Positions 1-9,247 of a DNA stretch of 64,000 nucleotides are shown here, in pieces (within the stretch, counting starts at the first letter, position 1; each line of letters begins with the position of its first letter). Source of the DNA: Microbispora corallina (GTDB lineage Bacteria; Actinomycetota; Actinomycetes; Streptosporangiales; Streptosporangiaceae). The DNA lies in assembly GCF_016863035.1 (NCBI RefSeq), contig NZ_BOOC01000009.1:124001-188000 (forward strand). The letters are read 5' to 3'. Made by a program: the position numbers and the translations under genes. Below the pieces are notes generated by a model. That model was not told the origin of the DNA. It was given only the letters and a program-made list of their open reading frames with translations, and did no database searches.

Positions 1-957
1 GCTGGGCAGCGCGACGGCGCGGTTCCCGCCCAGGTCACCGGCGTGCTGGGCGAACCACAGCAGGGCGCCGATGGCGACCGCGCCGACGGCGGCGGCCCCC
101 CACCCGGCCCCGCGCGGCCCGGGCGGCCGCCCGCCCGACGAGAGCGCCGCCGCGACCGCCCGCGCGCTCGGCCGGTCGGCCGGGTCGGTGGCCAGGCAGC
201 GGCGGCAGACGTCGGCCACCTCCTGCGGGAGGCCGGGCACCCCCTGCGGGCTGGGTGGGGGACCCTCGCGCCGGGCCGCCTCGATCGCCTCCCAGGTGGT
301 CTCCGGGTACGGCGGGGCGCCGGTCAGCATCTCGAACAGCAGCACGCCGAGGGCGTACACGTCCACGGCCGGGTCCGCGGTCGTCCCCTTGAGCCGTTCA
401 GGGGCGACGTACGGCGGGGTGCCGAAGTCGGCCACCACCTGGTCGTCCGCGTCGCCGGTGAACGCGGCGATCCCGAAGTCGAGCAGTTTGGGGCCGTCGG
501 CGGCCAGCAGGACGTTCTCCGGCGTCACGTCGCGGTGGACGATGCCGCGGTCGTGGGCCGCCGCGAGGACCTCGGCCACCCCGGCCGCGATGGCCACCGC
601 CTCGGGCCACGGCAACGGCCCCTGCACGATCCGGTCCGCCAGGGGCCGGCCTTCCAGCAGGCGCATCACCACGAACGCCGCGAGCCTGCCGCCGTGGGTG
701 ACGGTCTCGCCGTAGTCGTACACCTCGATGGCGTCGGGATGGATGAGCCGGGCGGTGGCCCTGGCCTCCCGGCGGATCAGCTCCCGGCCGGGGTTCTCGT
801 CGTCGAGGGAGCCGTCCAGGACCTTGATCGCGACCATCCGCTGGAGCGCCTGGTCGAAGGCGCGCCAGATGACCGACATCCCACCCGTCGCGATCCGCTC
901 CTTGAGCTGATAGCGACGGGTCAGGACGTCGCCTTCTTTGAGCTCAGGCCGATTCAC
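1..957 (-). CDS. Ser/Thr protein kinase, membrane-anchored, C-terminus outside window
   Basis: A Hanks-type kinase that would phosphorylate Ser/Thr on cytoplasmic partners. Read on the minus strand from GTG 957 it begins VNRPELKEGD. It shows the Gly-rich loop (ATGGMS, with Ala where the first Gly is usual), the VAIKVLD lysine, the HRDVTPEN catalytic loop, LLDFGIA and GTPPYVAPE. After about residue 280 comes a Gly/Pro linker, then one membrane segment (AAAVGAVAIGALLWFAQ), so the missing C-terminus should lie outside the cell. The frame is open to the window edge. The start overlaps the 3' end of the LacI-type gene by 14 nt, which suggests translational coupling. The kinase assignment is firm; substrate and sensed signal are unknown. 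Confidence 0.93.
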   Translation of the reverse strand, partial: MNRPELKEGDVLTRRYQLKERIATGGMSVIWRAFDQALQRMVAIKVLDGSLDDENPGRELIRREARATARLIHPDAIEVYDYGETVTHGGRLAAFVVMRLLEGRPLADRIVQGPLPWPEAVAIAAGVAEVLAAAHDRGIVHRDVTPENVLLAADGPKLLDFGIAAFTGDADDQVVADFGTPPYVAPERLKGTTADPAVDVYALGVLLFEMLTGAPPYPETTWEAIEAARREGPPPSPQGVPGLPQEVADVCRRCLATDPADRPSARAVAAALSSGGRPPGPRGAGWGAAAVGAVAIGALLWFAQHAGDLGGNRAVALPS

Positions 958-1948
958 GAACCACCAGTTCCGTGGGCAGCACGGGATTGCCCTTGGGCTT
1001 GTCCTCGTCGCCCAGCGCCATGAGCAGCAGACGGGCGGCGAGGGTCGCCATCTCCTCCACGGGCTGGCGGACCGTGGTCAACGACGGCGAGGTGTGCCGG
1101 GCGACCGGGGCGTCGTCGTAGCCGATCACGGCCACGTCGTCGGGCACCTTGCGGCCGGCGCGCCGCAGCGTCTGCATGGCCCCGGCCGCCATCACGTCCG
1201 ACGCCGCGAACACGGCGTCGAGGTGCGGCGCCCGCTGGAGCAGCCACTGCATGGCGTGCGCTCCCGACGCGTGGGTGAAGTCGCCGTACGCCACCGGCAT
1301 GTCGAGCACGCCGGCGTCGCGGAGCGTCTGCCGGAAGCCCTCCAGCCGGTCGCGGGCGGCCGGCAGCGTGGGCGGCCCGGCGATCGTCGCGATGGCCCTG
1401 CGGTTGTTGAGCAGCAGGTGCTCGGCCGCCTGCCGGCCTCCGTCGACGTTGTCCATGTCGACGAACGGCAGGTCGATGCCGTCCGGCGGCCGGCCGGCGC
1501 AGCGCACCGGTATGCCGGACGCGGCCAGCGTGACCGCGAGCGGGTGCCGGGCCCGCGCGCCGACCAGGAGGACGGCGTCCGCGGCGCCCGCGACCAGCGG
1601 CGGGGCGGCGATCGAGGCGGTGGCGGGGGTCGCCGTCATCAGGACCAGCGGGACCCCGTGACTCGCGAGGACCTCCTCGCAGGCCGACAGCAGTCGCGCG
1701 TAGAAGGGCTCGCTGAACAGGCGTGGACTGTGCTCGCAGACGACGGCCGCGATGATCTGCTCGGCCCGCCTGCCGGCCGAGCCCCGGGGGGCCCGGCGCC
1801 GGACGTAGCCCAGGCGCGACATCGCGTCGTGGACCTGCCGGCGGGTCGATGTGGTCACGCGTACCGAGCCGGTCAGGACCCGGGAAGCTGTTGCCGGGGA
1901 GACGCCGGCTGCGGCGGCTACCTCTGCGAGGGTGGGAAGATCGGCCAT
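944..1948 (-). CDS. LacI-family transcriptional regulator (CebR-like)
   Basis: A sugar-responsive repressor of 334 aa. Residues 1-50 form the LacI helix-turn-helix (LPTLAEVAAAAGVSPATASRVL), followed by a periplasmic-binding-protein-like sensor domain ending in LPTELVVRESA. The ATG at 1948 is chosen because the helix-turn-helix starts there; the frame stays open upstream, but that stretch contains the operator and promoter. The perfect operator at 1979-1996 has the core TGGGAGCGCTCCCA, the box known for CebR, the cello-oligosaccharide repressor of Streptomyces. Autoregulation is therefore likely. Its other targets are not visible in the window, where I found no second copy of the box. The effector sugar is inferred, not shown. 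Confidence 0.92.
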   Translation of the reverse strand: MADLPTLAEVAAAAGVSPATASRVLTGSVRVTTSTRRQVHDAMSRLGYVRRRAPRGSAGRRAEQIIAAVVCEHSPRLFSEPFYARLLSACEEVLASHGVPLVLMTATPATASIAAPPLVAGAADAVLLVGARARHPLAVTLAASGIPVRCAGRPPDGIDLPFVDMDNVDGGRQAAEHLLLNNRRAIATIAGPPTLPAARDRLEGFRQTLRDAGVLDMPVAYGDFTHASGAHAMQWLLQRAPHLDAVFAASDVMAAGAMQTLRRAGRKVPDDVAVIGYDDAPVARHTSPSLTTVRQPVEEMATLAARLLLMALGDEDKPKGNPVLPTELVVRESA

Positions 1949-1978
1949 CCGGTCTCCTCGGCCCGAAGTTTCACACGG

Positions 1979-1996
1979 CTTGGGAGCGCTCCCAAG
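1979..1996. promoter_or_regulatory. CebR-type operator
   Basis: An 18-bp perfect palindrome, CTTGGGAGCGCTCCCAAG, begins 3 bp downstream of the candidate -10 of the LacI-family gene. It contains the 14-bp CebR box. A repressor bound here would cover the transcription start, so negative autoregulation is the simplest reading. Confidence 0.88.
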
Positions 1997-1998
1997 CG

Positions 1999-2025
1999 AA
2001 AGTATCACTGTTTCGCTCGTGTCAA
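1999..2025 (-). promoter_or_regulatory. Promoter of the LacI-family gene
   Basis: On the minus strand TTGACA (2020-2025) is a perfect -35 and TACTTT (1999-2004) a fair -10. The spacer is 15 bp, shorter than usual. The operator lies immediately downstream. Confidence 0.6.
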
Positions 2026-2420
2026 CAGAGGTTTCCTCGGTGTGAAACCTTTCGTAGAGTTTCATGGCCCAAGCGCACGGTTGGAGGCTAGAGCACGTCT
2101 CCCGCGCAGCGGAACCAGAACCCTAGATTTAATAGGTGAATAATCCCATTATGTCGGGAAATAGCTTGTTTTTCCGGTGTGATCGCTATCATCCGGGCCC
2201 GGAGTGAGGGCCGCCTCCGGCACGCGGCGCGGCGGTAGGGTCCTGGTCTGAGGGATCACCCGGAGAGCGGGCGCACCGTCTCCGACCTGCGGTCCCTCGG
2301 TACGGGCAGCCGATCCGACGGCCGGCCCCGCCCGTTCCCGCTCGGCTCGAACGTGCTCGGTCTCGGGGGTTCCCGGCCGCGCCGGGGCCTTCCCCCGCAA
2401 GAACCGGAAAGGCGCAACAA
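2026..2420. other. Intergenic region between LacI gene and DUF305 gene
   Basis: No gene is seen in these 395 bases. The part from about 2120 to 2195 is AT-rich for this genome. It holds two small inverted repeats, ATAAT-CCC-ATTAT at 2140-2152 and TGAT-CGCT-ATCA at 2180-2191, and a possible promoter for the DUF305 gene (TTGTTT 2166-2171, TATCAT 2187-2192, 15-bp spacer). Nothing is recognised from 2200 to 2420. Confidence 0.4.
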
Positions 2421-3128
2421 GTGACGAAACCCCTCCGCCGGACCCTTCCGACCGGTGTGACGAGCACGTTAACCGGCGTGCTCGCGATCGCCCTGCTGGC
2501 CGGCTGCGGCGGCTCGGACGGGAAGGACGCCGCCGCCCCTCCGGCGTCCCCTTCGACCGCCGTCTCCGTCGCTCCCTCGGAGGCCGTGACGTCCCCCGTC
2601 CAGGAGACGCCGGTCCAGGAGACGCCGGCGCCCGGCGCCACGACTCCCGGCGCGGCGGCTCCCGAGACGCCGGCCGCCGGATACAACGCCGCGGACGTCT
2701 CGTTCGCCCGGATGGTGATCCCCCACCACCTCCAGGCCATCGACATGGCGACGCTCGCGCAGACGCACGCGATGGACCCCTGGATCAGGGACCTGGCGTC
2801 CCGGGTCATCGACGCGCAGGACCCCGAGATCCGCACGCTCAAGGGGTGGCTCGACAAGTGGGGGGAGGAGCCGCTGCCGCGCGACCACCGGATGCCGGGG
2901 ATGCAGTCGCCCGCGGAGATCGCGGCGCTCGCCAAGGCGTCGGGCAGCGCGTTCGACAAGATGTTCGTCACGATGATGATCGAGCACCACGGCGGGGCGA
3001 TCCGGCTCGCCGACACCGAGCAGGCCCGCGGTGTGTACGCGGACGCCAAGCAGATGGCCGCCTCGATCTCGGCCACGCAGGCCGCCGAGGTGAAGGAGAT
3101 GCGCTCCTACCTCGCCAAGCTCAAGTGA
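2421..3128 (+). CDS. DUF305 family lipoprotein
   Basis: An exported lipoprotein of 235 aa. A type II signal peptide ends in the lipobox LLAGC (about residues 26-30), followed by a Pro/Ala/Thr-rich linker to about residue 85. The DUF305 four-helix domain then carries the paired signatures MVIPHHLQAIDMA and MIEHHGGAIRLA. These His pairs fit a ferritin-like metal-binding bundle; the family is often found with copper or heavy-metal resistance, but its biochemical role is unsettled. The GTG start at 2421 precedes the signal peptide directly; a weak GGAAAGG lies about 9 nt upstream. No metal transporter or regulator gene is adjacent, so its role here is open. Confidence 0.88.
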   Translation: MTKPLRRTLPTGVTSTLTGVLAIALLAGCGGSDGKDAAAPPASPSTAVSVAPSEAVTSPVQETPVQETPAPGATTPGAAAPETPAAGYNAADVSFARMVIPHHLQAIDMATLAQTHAMDPWIRDLASRVIDAQDPEIRTLKGWLDKWGEEPLPRDHRMPGMQSPAEIAALAKASGSAFDKMFVTMMIEHHGGAIRLADTEQARGVYADAKQMAASISATQAAEVKEMRSYLAKLK

Positions 3129-3141
3129 GCGAGGGCCGGGA

Positions 3142-3741
3142 TCAGTTCTCGTAGGTGTCCAGGCGCGGCGGCAGGGCGTTCCAGGTGCAGAACGCGGACG
3201 ACTCGTGGGGCGCCTGGAGGAAGGCGACCCTGAGCCAGCTGTCCGTCTCCCAGACCCTGACCTCGTAGCCGTCGTTCGGCGTCGCGGTCACCACCCGGCA
3301 GTCCCTGGCGGTGACCGCGATCGTCGCCCGGCCGCCCTTGAGCGTGAAGGTGTGCAGAGTCTCGCCGCTCGCGGCCGCCTTCGCGGTGGGCGGGGCGGCC
3401 GTACGGGACGGGCGCGGAGTCACCGTGGGCCGCGCGCTCCTGGCGGGAGAGGGGGACGGGCGGCCGCCCGGGCGCGCGGACGGCGTCGGGCGGACCGGAG
3501 GCGGGGACGGGGACGGGGGCTCGCCCGCGGGCTCCTCCGTCGCCCGGTCCGCGGCCGGAGTCCCGATGGCCGTGACCCCGGCGCCTGAAGGGCTCGCCGC
3601 GGCGACGGCGACGAGCGGGGCGAGGGGCGCCTCGTCGAGCACCGCGCTGCGCAGCACGTCGCGCACGCCCAGCCACGAGACGCCGACGGCGAGCGCGGTC
3701 GCCCCGCACCAGGCGAGTGTGTAGCCGAGAGCCCGTTTCAT
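3142..3741 (-). CDS. Membrane-anchored secreted protein of unknown function
   Basis: A 199-aa protein, not recognised as a named family. A single N-terminal membrane or signal segment (YTLAWCGATALAVGVSWLG, residues 7-25) is followed by a long Ser/Pro/Arg-rich low-complexity linker (about 65-125). A small C-terminal beta-type domain (ETLHTFTLKGGRATIAVTAR, residues 128-147, to WNALPPRLDTYEN) has cysteines at CRVV and FCTW. The topology suggests a stalked extracellular domain. It converges with the DUF305 gene, with 13 nt between the stops, and is divergent from the response-regulator gene. Confidence 0.75.
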   Translation of the reverse strand: MKRALGYTLAWCGATALAVGVSWLGVRDVLRSAVLDEAPLAPLVAVAAASPSGAGVTAIGTPAADRATEEPAGEPPSPSPPPVRPTPSARPGGRPSPSPARSARPTVTPRPSRTAAPPTAKAAASGETLHTFTLKGGRATIAVTARDCRVVTATPNDGYEVRVWETDSWLRVAFLQAPHESSAFCTWNALPPRLDTYEN

Positions 3742-3803
3742 CGGCCGCTCACTCTAGTGGCCCCCGTGGTCATCCGCCGGGGACATCGGCGGACAAAGCT
3801 TCC

Positions 3804-3856
3804 TTGCCCCGGCAAAGCGGTACGAGCCGTGGTGCGTCCGTGTACGTTTCTGGGCC
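3804..3856 (+). promoter_or_regulatory. Promoter region of the response-regulator gene
   Basis: The inverted repeat TTGCC-CC-GGCAA (3804-3815) is a possible operator. A -10-like TACGTT (3843-3848) lies 8 nt before the ATG at 3857, which would give a leaderless transcript. No good -35 is seen. Confidence 0.4.
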
Positions 3857-4540
3857 ATGGCGACCGTTCTGCTGGTGGAGGACGACGAGTTCGTCCGTTC
3901 CGCGATCATCCGCGACCTGACCGGCCGGAGCCATGTCGTCCGCAGCGCGGGCCGCGCGCTCGACGCGCTGCGGGAGGTCGCGCATGCGGCTCCCGACGTG
4001 GTCGTGCTCGACCTCGGGCTGCCCGACCTCGACGGCGCGGAGGCGCTCAAGATGCTGCGGGCGATCTCCGACGTGCCGGTGATCGTGGCCACGGCCCGGG
4101 ACGACGAGGCCGAGATCGTCCGGCTGCTTCGGGACGGCGCGGACGACTACCTGGTCAAACCGTTCTCCGGCGACCACCTGAACGCCCGGCTGGAGGCCGT
4201 GCTGCGCAGGGCCAGGGCGGCGGCGCCGTCACGGGTCGTCCGGGTGGGCGGCCTCGTCGTCGACGCGGACCGCAGGGAGGCCCGCCTCGACGGGACCGCG
4301 CTCGATCTCACCCGGCGGGAGTTCGACCTGCTCGCCTACCTGTGCGCCCGGCCGGACCGGGTGGTCTCCCGCAAGGAGCTGCTGACCGAGGTGTGGCGGC
4401 AGTCGTACGGCGACGACCAGACGATCGACGTCCACCTGTCGTGGCTGCGCCGCAAGCTGGGGGAGAGCGCGTCGCGGCCCCGCTACCTGCACACCGTCCG
4501 GGGGGTCGGCGTCCGGCTCACCGCTCCCGCGGCGCCGTGA
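3857..4540 (+). CDS. OmpR/PhoB-family response regulator
   Basis: A DNA-binding regulator of a two-component system, 227 aa. The receiver domain (residues 1-115) has the acidic pair ED at 8-9, phosphoacceptor Asp52 (VVVLDLGLPD) and the YLVKPF lysine near 101. The C-terminal winged helix (about 125-225) ends in the family signature YLHTVRGVGVRL. The partner kinase starts 49 nt downstream, so the two are almost certainly cognate and co-transcribed. The pair is followed in the same direction by a SARP-type regulator. No signal or target can be read from the sequence. Confidence 0.95.
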   Translation: MATVLLVEDDEFVRSAIIRDLTGRSHVVRSAGRALDALREVAHAAPDVVVLDLGLPDLDGAEALKMLRAISDVPVIVATARDDEAEIVRLLRDGADDYLVKPFSGDHLNARLEAVLRRARAAAPSRVVRVGGLVVDADRREARLDGTALDLTRREFDLLAYLCARPDRVVSRKELLTEVWRQSYGDDQTIDVHLSWLRRKLGESASRPRYLHTVRGVGVRLTAPAAP

Positions 4541-4589
4541 CCGCCGTACGCCGCGCGCGGCGGCCGGGCGGGGAGAGCCGGGGCGGGCC

Positions 4590-5924
4590 GTGAGGCGGAG
4601 CCTGGCCCTGGTGGCGGTGGCGGTCACCGCGATGGTGGCGCTGGCCTTCCTCATCCCGCTGGCCGTGGCCGTGAAGGAGATCGCGGAGACCCGGGCGCTC
4701 GCGGACGCCGAGCGGCAGGCGGGCACGATCGTCCCCGCCCTCGTCGTGACCGACGACGCCGTCGCGCTCGAGCGCGCGCTGGCCAGCACGCCCGCCGGGA
4801 CCGACCGCATCGCCGTCCACCTGCCGGGCGGCGCCACCGTCGGCTCGTCGCGGGTCTCGCCGGCCGACGTGGCCGGGGCGTGGGAGCGCTCGCGGACCGT
4901 GCCGGTGCGCGACGGGTACGTGCTGCTCAGGCCGGTGGCCCTGGAGGGGTCGCGCCGCGCCGTGGTCGAGGTGTACGCCCCGGGGGACGCCGCCTCCCGT
5001 GGCGTCACCACCTCCTGGGCGGTGCTGACCGGTGTGGCGCTCACCCTGGTCGCGGGCTCGGTCGTGGTGGCCGACCGGCTGGGGGCGAGGGTCGTACGGG
5101 CCGCGCGGCGGCTTGGCGACGCGGCCGCGTCGCTCGGAGCGGGCGACCTGAGCGTGCGCATCAGGCCCGACGGCCCGCCGGAGCTGGTGGCGGCGGGCAG
5201 GGCCTTCAACACGATGGCCGACCAGGTGGCCGGGCTGCTCGCGGCGGAACGGGAGCTGGCCGCCGACCTGTCCCACCGCCTGCGCACGCCGCTGACGGCG
5301 CTGCGGCTCAACCTCGGCGGGGGGACGGGGCCGGAGGCCGAGGAGCGGCGGCTCGCGATCGACCGGCTGGAGCGGGCGGTCGACGAGATCATCGAGGCGG
5401 CCCGGCGGCCGTCCCGGCCGGCGCAGGCCCGCTGCGACGCGGCCGAGGTGCTGCGGGAGCGGCTGTCGTTCTGGTCGGCGCTGGCGGAGGACCAGGACCG
5501 GCCCTGGCAGCTGGTGGGAGCCGAGGCGCCCAGCCCCGTGCCGGTGGCCGCGGCAGAGCTGGGGGCGGCCGTCGACGTGCTGCTCGGCAACGTGTTCCGG
5601 CACACCCCGCACGGGGCGGCCTTCCGCGTCACCCTGCACCGGGGGGCCGGCATGGTGGGCGTCCTCGTCGCCGACGCCGGGCCGGGCATCGCCGACCCCG
5701 AGGGCGCGCTGAGGCGCGGGCACAGCGGCGCGGGCTCGACGGGGCTCGGCCTGGACATCGCCCGCCGCCTCGCCGAGTCGACCGGCGGCGGCGTGCGCAT
5801 CGAGCCCTCCTCGCTCGGCGGCACGGGGGTCGGACTCTGGCTGAGGACAGACGGCCGAGCCGCCGCCCCGCGCGGCGGCCTGCTGCGGCGCCGCCGGGCC
5901 GGGCGCCGGCACGCCGGCCTCTGA
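4590..5924 (+). CDS. Sensor histidine kinase
   Basis: A membrane sensor kinase of 444 aa. A first membrane helix (about 5-27) and a second (about 140-160) enclose an extracytoplasmic sensor of only some 110 residues. A HAMP domain follows, then the HisKA box ADLSHRLRTPLTALRL with phosphoacceptor His near residue 229. The ATPase domain shows N (LLGNVFRHTPHG), G1 (DAGPGIAD) and G2 (GSTGLGLDIARR) boxes. The start is GTG 4590. It should phosphorylate the regulator just upstream. The Arg/Gly-rich C-terminal tail is not typical of the family and may be unstructured. Confidence 0.94.
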   Translation: MRRSLALVAVAVTAMVALAFLIPLAVAVKEIAETRALADAERQAGTIVPALVVTDDAVALERALASTPAGTDRIAVHLPGGATVGSSRVSPADVAGAWERSRTVPVRDGYVLLRPVALEGSRRAVVEVYAPGDAASRGVTTSWAVLTGVALTLVAGSVVVADRLGARVVRAARRLGDAAASLGAGDLSVRIRPDGPPELVAAGRAFNTMADQVAGLLAAERELAADLSHRLRTPLTALRLNLGGGTGPEAEERRLAIDRLERAVDEIIEAARRPSRPAQARCDAAEVLRERLSFWSALAEDQDRPWQLVGAEAPSPVPVAAAELGAAVDVLLGNVFRHTPHGAAFRVTLHRGAGMVGVLVADAGPGIADPEGALRRGHSGAGSTGLGLDIARRLAESTGGGVRIEPSSLGGTGVGLWLRTDGRAAAPRGGLLRRRRAGRRHAGL

Positions 5925-5987
5925 CGCCGGAGGGTCATGCCTCCCCGGGCGGATACGCTCGCGGGAGACGCGGACGAGGGAGACGTG

Positions 5988-8900
5988 GTGGAGTTCCGGC
6001 TTCTCGGACCGGTGACCGTCCTCGACGAGGAGGGAACGCCGCTCGACGCCGGGCCGTCCCAGCAGCGCGCAGTGCTGGCGCTGTGCCTGCTCGCCGCGCC
6101 GCGCCCGGTCAGCACGGCGGCCGTCATCGGCGCGCTGTGGCCCGGTGGCGCCCCGGGCGGCGCCGTCACCACCGTCCAGGCGTACGTGTCGAAGCTGCGC
6201 CGGGTCCTCGAACCCGGGCGGACCCGCAGGAGCGCGTCGTCCGTGCTGGTCAGCAGGCCGGGCGGGTACGCGATGGAGATCCCGGCCGGCGCGCTCGACC
6301 TGACCAGGGCGACCGCCCGGCTCGCCGAGGGCAGGCGGCTGCTGACTGCGGGCGACCACGCCGGCGGCTCCCGTGAGCTGCGGCTGGCCCTCAGCGAGTG
6401 GCGGGGAGAGCCGCTGACCGGGTTCGAAGGCGAGGCGTGGGCCCGCGACGAGATCACCCACCTCACCGAGCTGCGGCTGACGATCCTGGAGGACGCGGCC
6501 GAGGCGGACCTCGCGCGCGGGCTCGGCCCGGAGCTCGTGCCCGAGCTCGCCCGGCTCACCGGCGCCCACCCGCTGCGCGAGCGCCTGGGCCGCCTGCACG
6601 CCCACGCGCTCTATCAGGCCGGGCGGCAGGCCGAGGCGCTGGCGTTCCTGGCGGAGGGCCGCCGCGTGCTCGTGACGGAGCTGGGGCTCGACCCCGATCC
6701 CCGCTCCCGCGACCTCGAACGGCGGATCCTCGCGCAGGACCCCTCGCTCACGCCCCGGGCCCCCGCCGCGCCCATGGGGGCGGACGGCCGTCTGGTCGGA
6801 CGCGCGGCCGAGCACGAGGTGCTGCGCCGGGCGGCCGGGGCGGGGGAGGACCGGATGGTCCTGCTCGCCGGGGAGCCCGGCATCGGCAAGACGGCCCTCG
6901 CCGAGGAGGCGGCCCGCCTGGCGCCCCGCTCCGCGACCGGCCGCTGCTGGGACGGCCCGGGCGCGCCGCCCTTCTGGCCCTGGGCCCAGGCCGTACGGCG
7001 GCTCACCGGGCGGCGGGGCGAGCTGGCCGAGATGCTGGGGGCGAAGGGGGAGTTCGCCCTGTACGACGCGTTCGCCCGGCTGATGGGCGACGTCGGCCGG
7101 GTCCTGGTCGTGCTCGACGACATCCAGTGGGCCGACCCGTCGTCGCTCCGGCTGCTGGAGTTCCTGGCCACGACCCGTCCGTGTCCGGGGCTGACCGTGG
7201 TCGCGACGTACCGGGACACCGAGGTGGGCGCCCCGCTGGCGCGGACCCTCGGCACGCTCGTCCGGCTCCCGCAGGTCGAGCGGGTGACGCTGGGCGGCCT
7301 GGGGGAGGACGACGTCGCCGAGTACCTGCGCAGGGCGGGCGCCGACGCCGCGCGGGCGGCGGAGGTGGCCAGGCGGACCGGCGGCAACCCGTTCTTCCTC
7401 GGCGAGGTCGCCCACCTGGGGGAGGACGCGCCCGGCGCGGTCGCCGACGTGGTCGCGGCCCGGGTGGCGGCGCTGCCGCCGGGCGCCTCCGAGGTCCTGG
7501 CGGCCGCCGCGCTGCTCGGCCGCGAGGCGGGCCTGGACGTCCTGCTCGACGTGGCCGGCGTGCCGCGCGACGCGGCGCTCGACGTGCTCGACGCCGCGGT
7601 CCGGGCACGGCTGCTCGTCGAGCGCGACCTGGTGTACCGGTTCGCCCACGACATCGTGCGCGAGGCCCTGCGCGACGGCCTCCCGCCGCTGGGCCGGCGC
7701 AGGGTCCACGCGCGGATCGCCGCCGCGCTCGAACGGCGCGGCACCCATCCCGCGGAGCTGGCCCACCACTACCGCGAGGGGCTGCCGGTCTCCGGCACGC
7801 CGGAGGTGGCGATCGCCTGCGCGCGCCGGGCCGCCGCCCACGCGACCACCCAGTTCGCCCACGAGGACGCCGCGGGGCACCTGCGGGAGGCCGTCGCGCT
7901 CGTCGACCGGCTCTCCCCGGCGGACCCGGCGCTCCACTGCGACCTGCTGCTGGACCTGGCCGACGCGCTGTCGGCGGCCGGGTCGACGGGCCGGGCGCAC
8001 GCCGCGCTGGAGGAGGCGGCCGGGATCGCCGCGCGCCTCGGCGACGACGAGCGGCTCGCCCGCGCCGCCCTCGGCCGCTCCGATCCGCTCTCCTGGGCGG
8101 GGTACGAGGAGTGGGCGGCGGGCGGCTCCCTCGCCGCCGGGATCGAGGCGGCCCTGCGGGCCCAGCGGGACGACCGCTCGCCCTGGCGGGCTCAGCTCCT
8201 CGCCGCCTCCGCGGTCACCGGCTACTTCTCCCGTCCCGTCGAGGAGAGCGTCGCCCTCGCGTCCGAGGCCGTACGACTGGCCCGGCGGCGCGGCGACGAC
8301 CGGGCGCTGCTGCGCGGGCTCAGCGCGTACGAGATCCTGTCGCGCGGCGTGGCAGGGCACGCCGAGCGGCAGGCCGCGATCGACGAGATGGCCGAGGTCG
8401 CGGCGCGCACGGGCGACCTGGTCGCCGAGTGGCTGGCGCGGGAGGCGGAGTACTTCGAGCTGGTCAAGCAGGGCGAGACGGTGGCGGCCGACCCCCTCCT
8501 GGAGTGGCTGGCGGACACGGCCCGCAGGGTGCGGCAGCCCGCCCTGCTCAGCCTCGCGGCCTGGCTGTCCGCCGTCCGGGCCTACCTGGGCGGCGACCTC
8601 GACCGGGCGCTCGCGGAGGCCGCGGAGTCGGCCCGGGTCCATCCCGAGGGCGGCCTCGGGCGCGACGACGCCGAGCTGCGCGCCCGCGTCTTCCGCTGCG
8701 TGGTCGCACGGGCGCGCGGCGACGCGGCGCGGGCGCTCGACCTGGCCGGCCGGGCGCTGGAGGACCGCCCCGGCCAGCCGGGCTGGCGGGTGCTGCGCTG
8801 CGCCGCACTGCTCGACCTCGGCAGGCTCGCGGAGGCCGCGGAGGCGTTCGCCGGGCTGGCCCGCGACGGCTTCGCCGACGTGGAGGGCGACCTGGCGTAC

Positions 8901-9197
8901 CGGTTCATCCCCGACGTGCTCAGCGAGGTCTGCCTCTCCCTGGCGTCCGCGGATCCGGCGGTCCGCGCCGCCGTGGACGTCGGAAGGGCGGCCAGGGACC
9001 TCCGGGACCGGCTGGCGCCGAACGCGGGACGGCTGCTCGGGTGGTCGGTGGCCGATCTGTGCCTCGGCCGCCTGGCGCTGGCCCTCGGCGAGCGGGAGGA
9101 GGCGGCCGCCCGCCTGCGGTCGGCCCTCGGCTTCGTCCGCCGGTCCGGCGCGCTCGTGTACGAGCGGGCCGTCCTCGACCTGCTCGCCGGACCATAA
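5988..9197 (+). CDS. SARP/BTAD-type transcriptional regulator with AAA ATPase and TPR-like region
   Basis: A large AfsR-like regulator of about 1069 aa. The N-terminus has an OmpR-type DNA-binding fold plus the BTAD domain (VEFRLLGPVTVLDEEG, TTVQAYVSKLRRVLEPGR, to about residue 250). An ATPase follows with Walker A GEPGIGKTAL near residue 295 and Walker B LVVLDDIQWADPSSL. The rest is helical TPR-like sequence. I place the start at GTG 5988, which has a GGGAG 5 nt away and sits where SARP proteins normally begin. The in-frame ATG at 5937, 12 nt after the kinase stop and with its own GGAGG, is the alternative and adds 17 low-complexity residues. Such proteins often control secondary metabolism; no biosynthetic cluster is adjacent. 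Confidence 0.9.
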   Translation: MEFRLLGPVTVLDEEGTPLDAGPSQQRAVLALCLLAAPRPVSTAAVIGALWPGGAPGGAVTTVQAYVSKLRRVLEPGRTRRSASSVLVSRPGGYAMEIPAGALDLTRATARLAEGRRLLTAGDHAGGSRELRLALSEWRGEPLTGFEGEAWARDEITHLTELRLTILEDAAEADLARGLGPELVPELARLTGAHPLRERLGRLHAHALYQAGRQAEALAFLAEGRRVLVTELGLDPDPRSRDLERRILAQDPSLTPRAPAAPMGADGRLVGRAAEHEVLRRAAGAGEDRMVLLAGEPGIGKTALAEEAARLAPRSATGRCWDGPGAPPFWPWAQAVRRLTGRRGELAEMLGAKGEFALYDAFARLMGDVGRVLVVLDDIQWADPSSLRLLEFLATTRPCPGLTVVATYRDTEVGAPLARTLGTLVRLPQVERVTLGGLGEDDVAEYLRRAGADAARAAEVARRTGGNPFFLGEVAHLGEDAPGAVADVVAARVAALPPGASEVLAAAALLGREAGLDVLLDVAGVPRDAALDVLDAAVRARLLVERDLVYRFAHDIVREALRDGLPPLGRRRVHARIAAALERRGTHPAELAHHYREGLPVSGTPEVAIACARRAAAHATTQFAHEDAAGHLREAVALVDRLSPADPALHCDLLLDLADALSAAGSTGRAHAALEEAAGIAARLGDDERLARAALGRSDPLSWAGYEEWAAGGSLAAGIEAALRAQRDDRSPWRAQLLAASAVTGYFSRPVEESVALASEAVRLARRRGDDRALLRGLSAYEILSRGVAGHAERQAAIDEMAEVAARTGDLVAEWLAREAEYFELVKQGETVAADPLLEWLADTARRVRQPALLSLAAWLSAVRAYLGGDLDRALAEAAESARVHPEGGLGRDDAELRARVFRCVVARARGDAARALDLAGRALEDRPGQPGWRVLRCAALLDLGRLAEAAEAFAGLARDGFADVEGDLAYRFIPDVLSEVCLSLASADPAVRAAVDVGRAARDLRDRLAPNAGRLLGWSVADLCLGRLALALGEREEAAARLRSALGFVRRSGALVYERAVLDLLAGP

Positions 9198-9247
9198 CCA
9201 GCAAAACCTACTTGCTTTACATGGAATACCGGGTTAGCGTCGGTCCC

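Noticed and set aside
4518..8642. A 1374-codon open frame on the minus strand opposite the kinase and SARP genes
   Set aside because: It is a shadow of the GC-rich codon pattern of the plus-strand genes, is rich in Arg/Gly/Pro and shows no domain.
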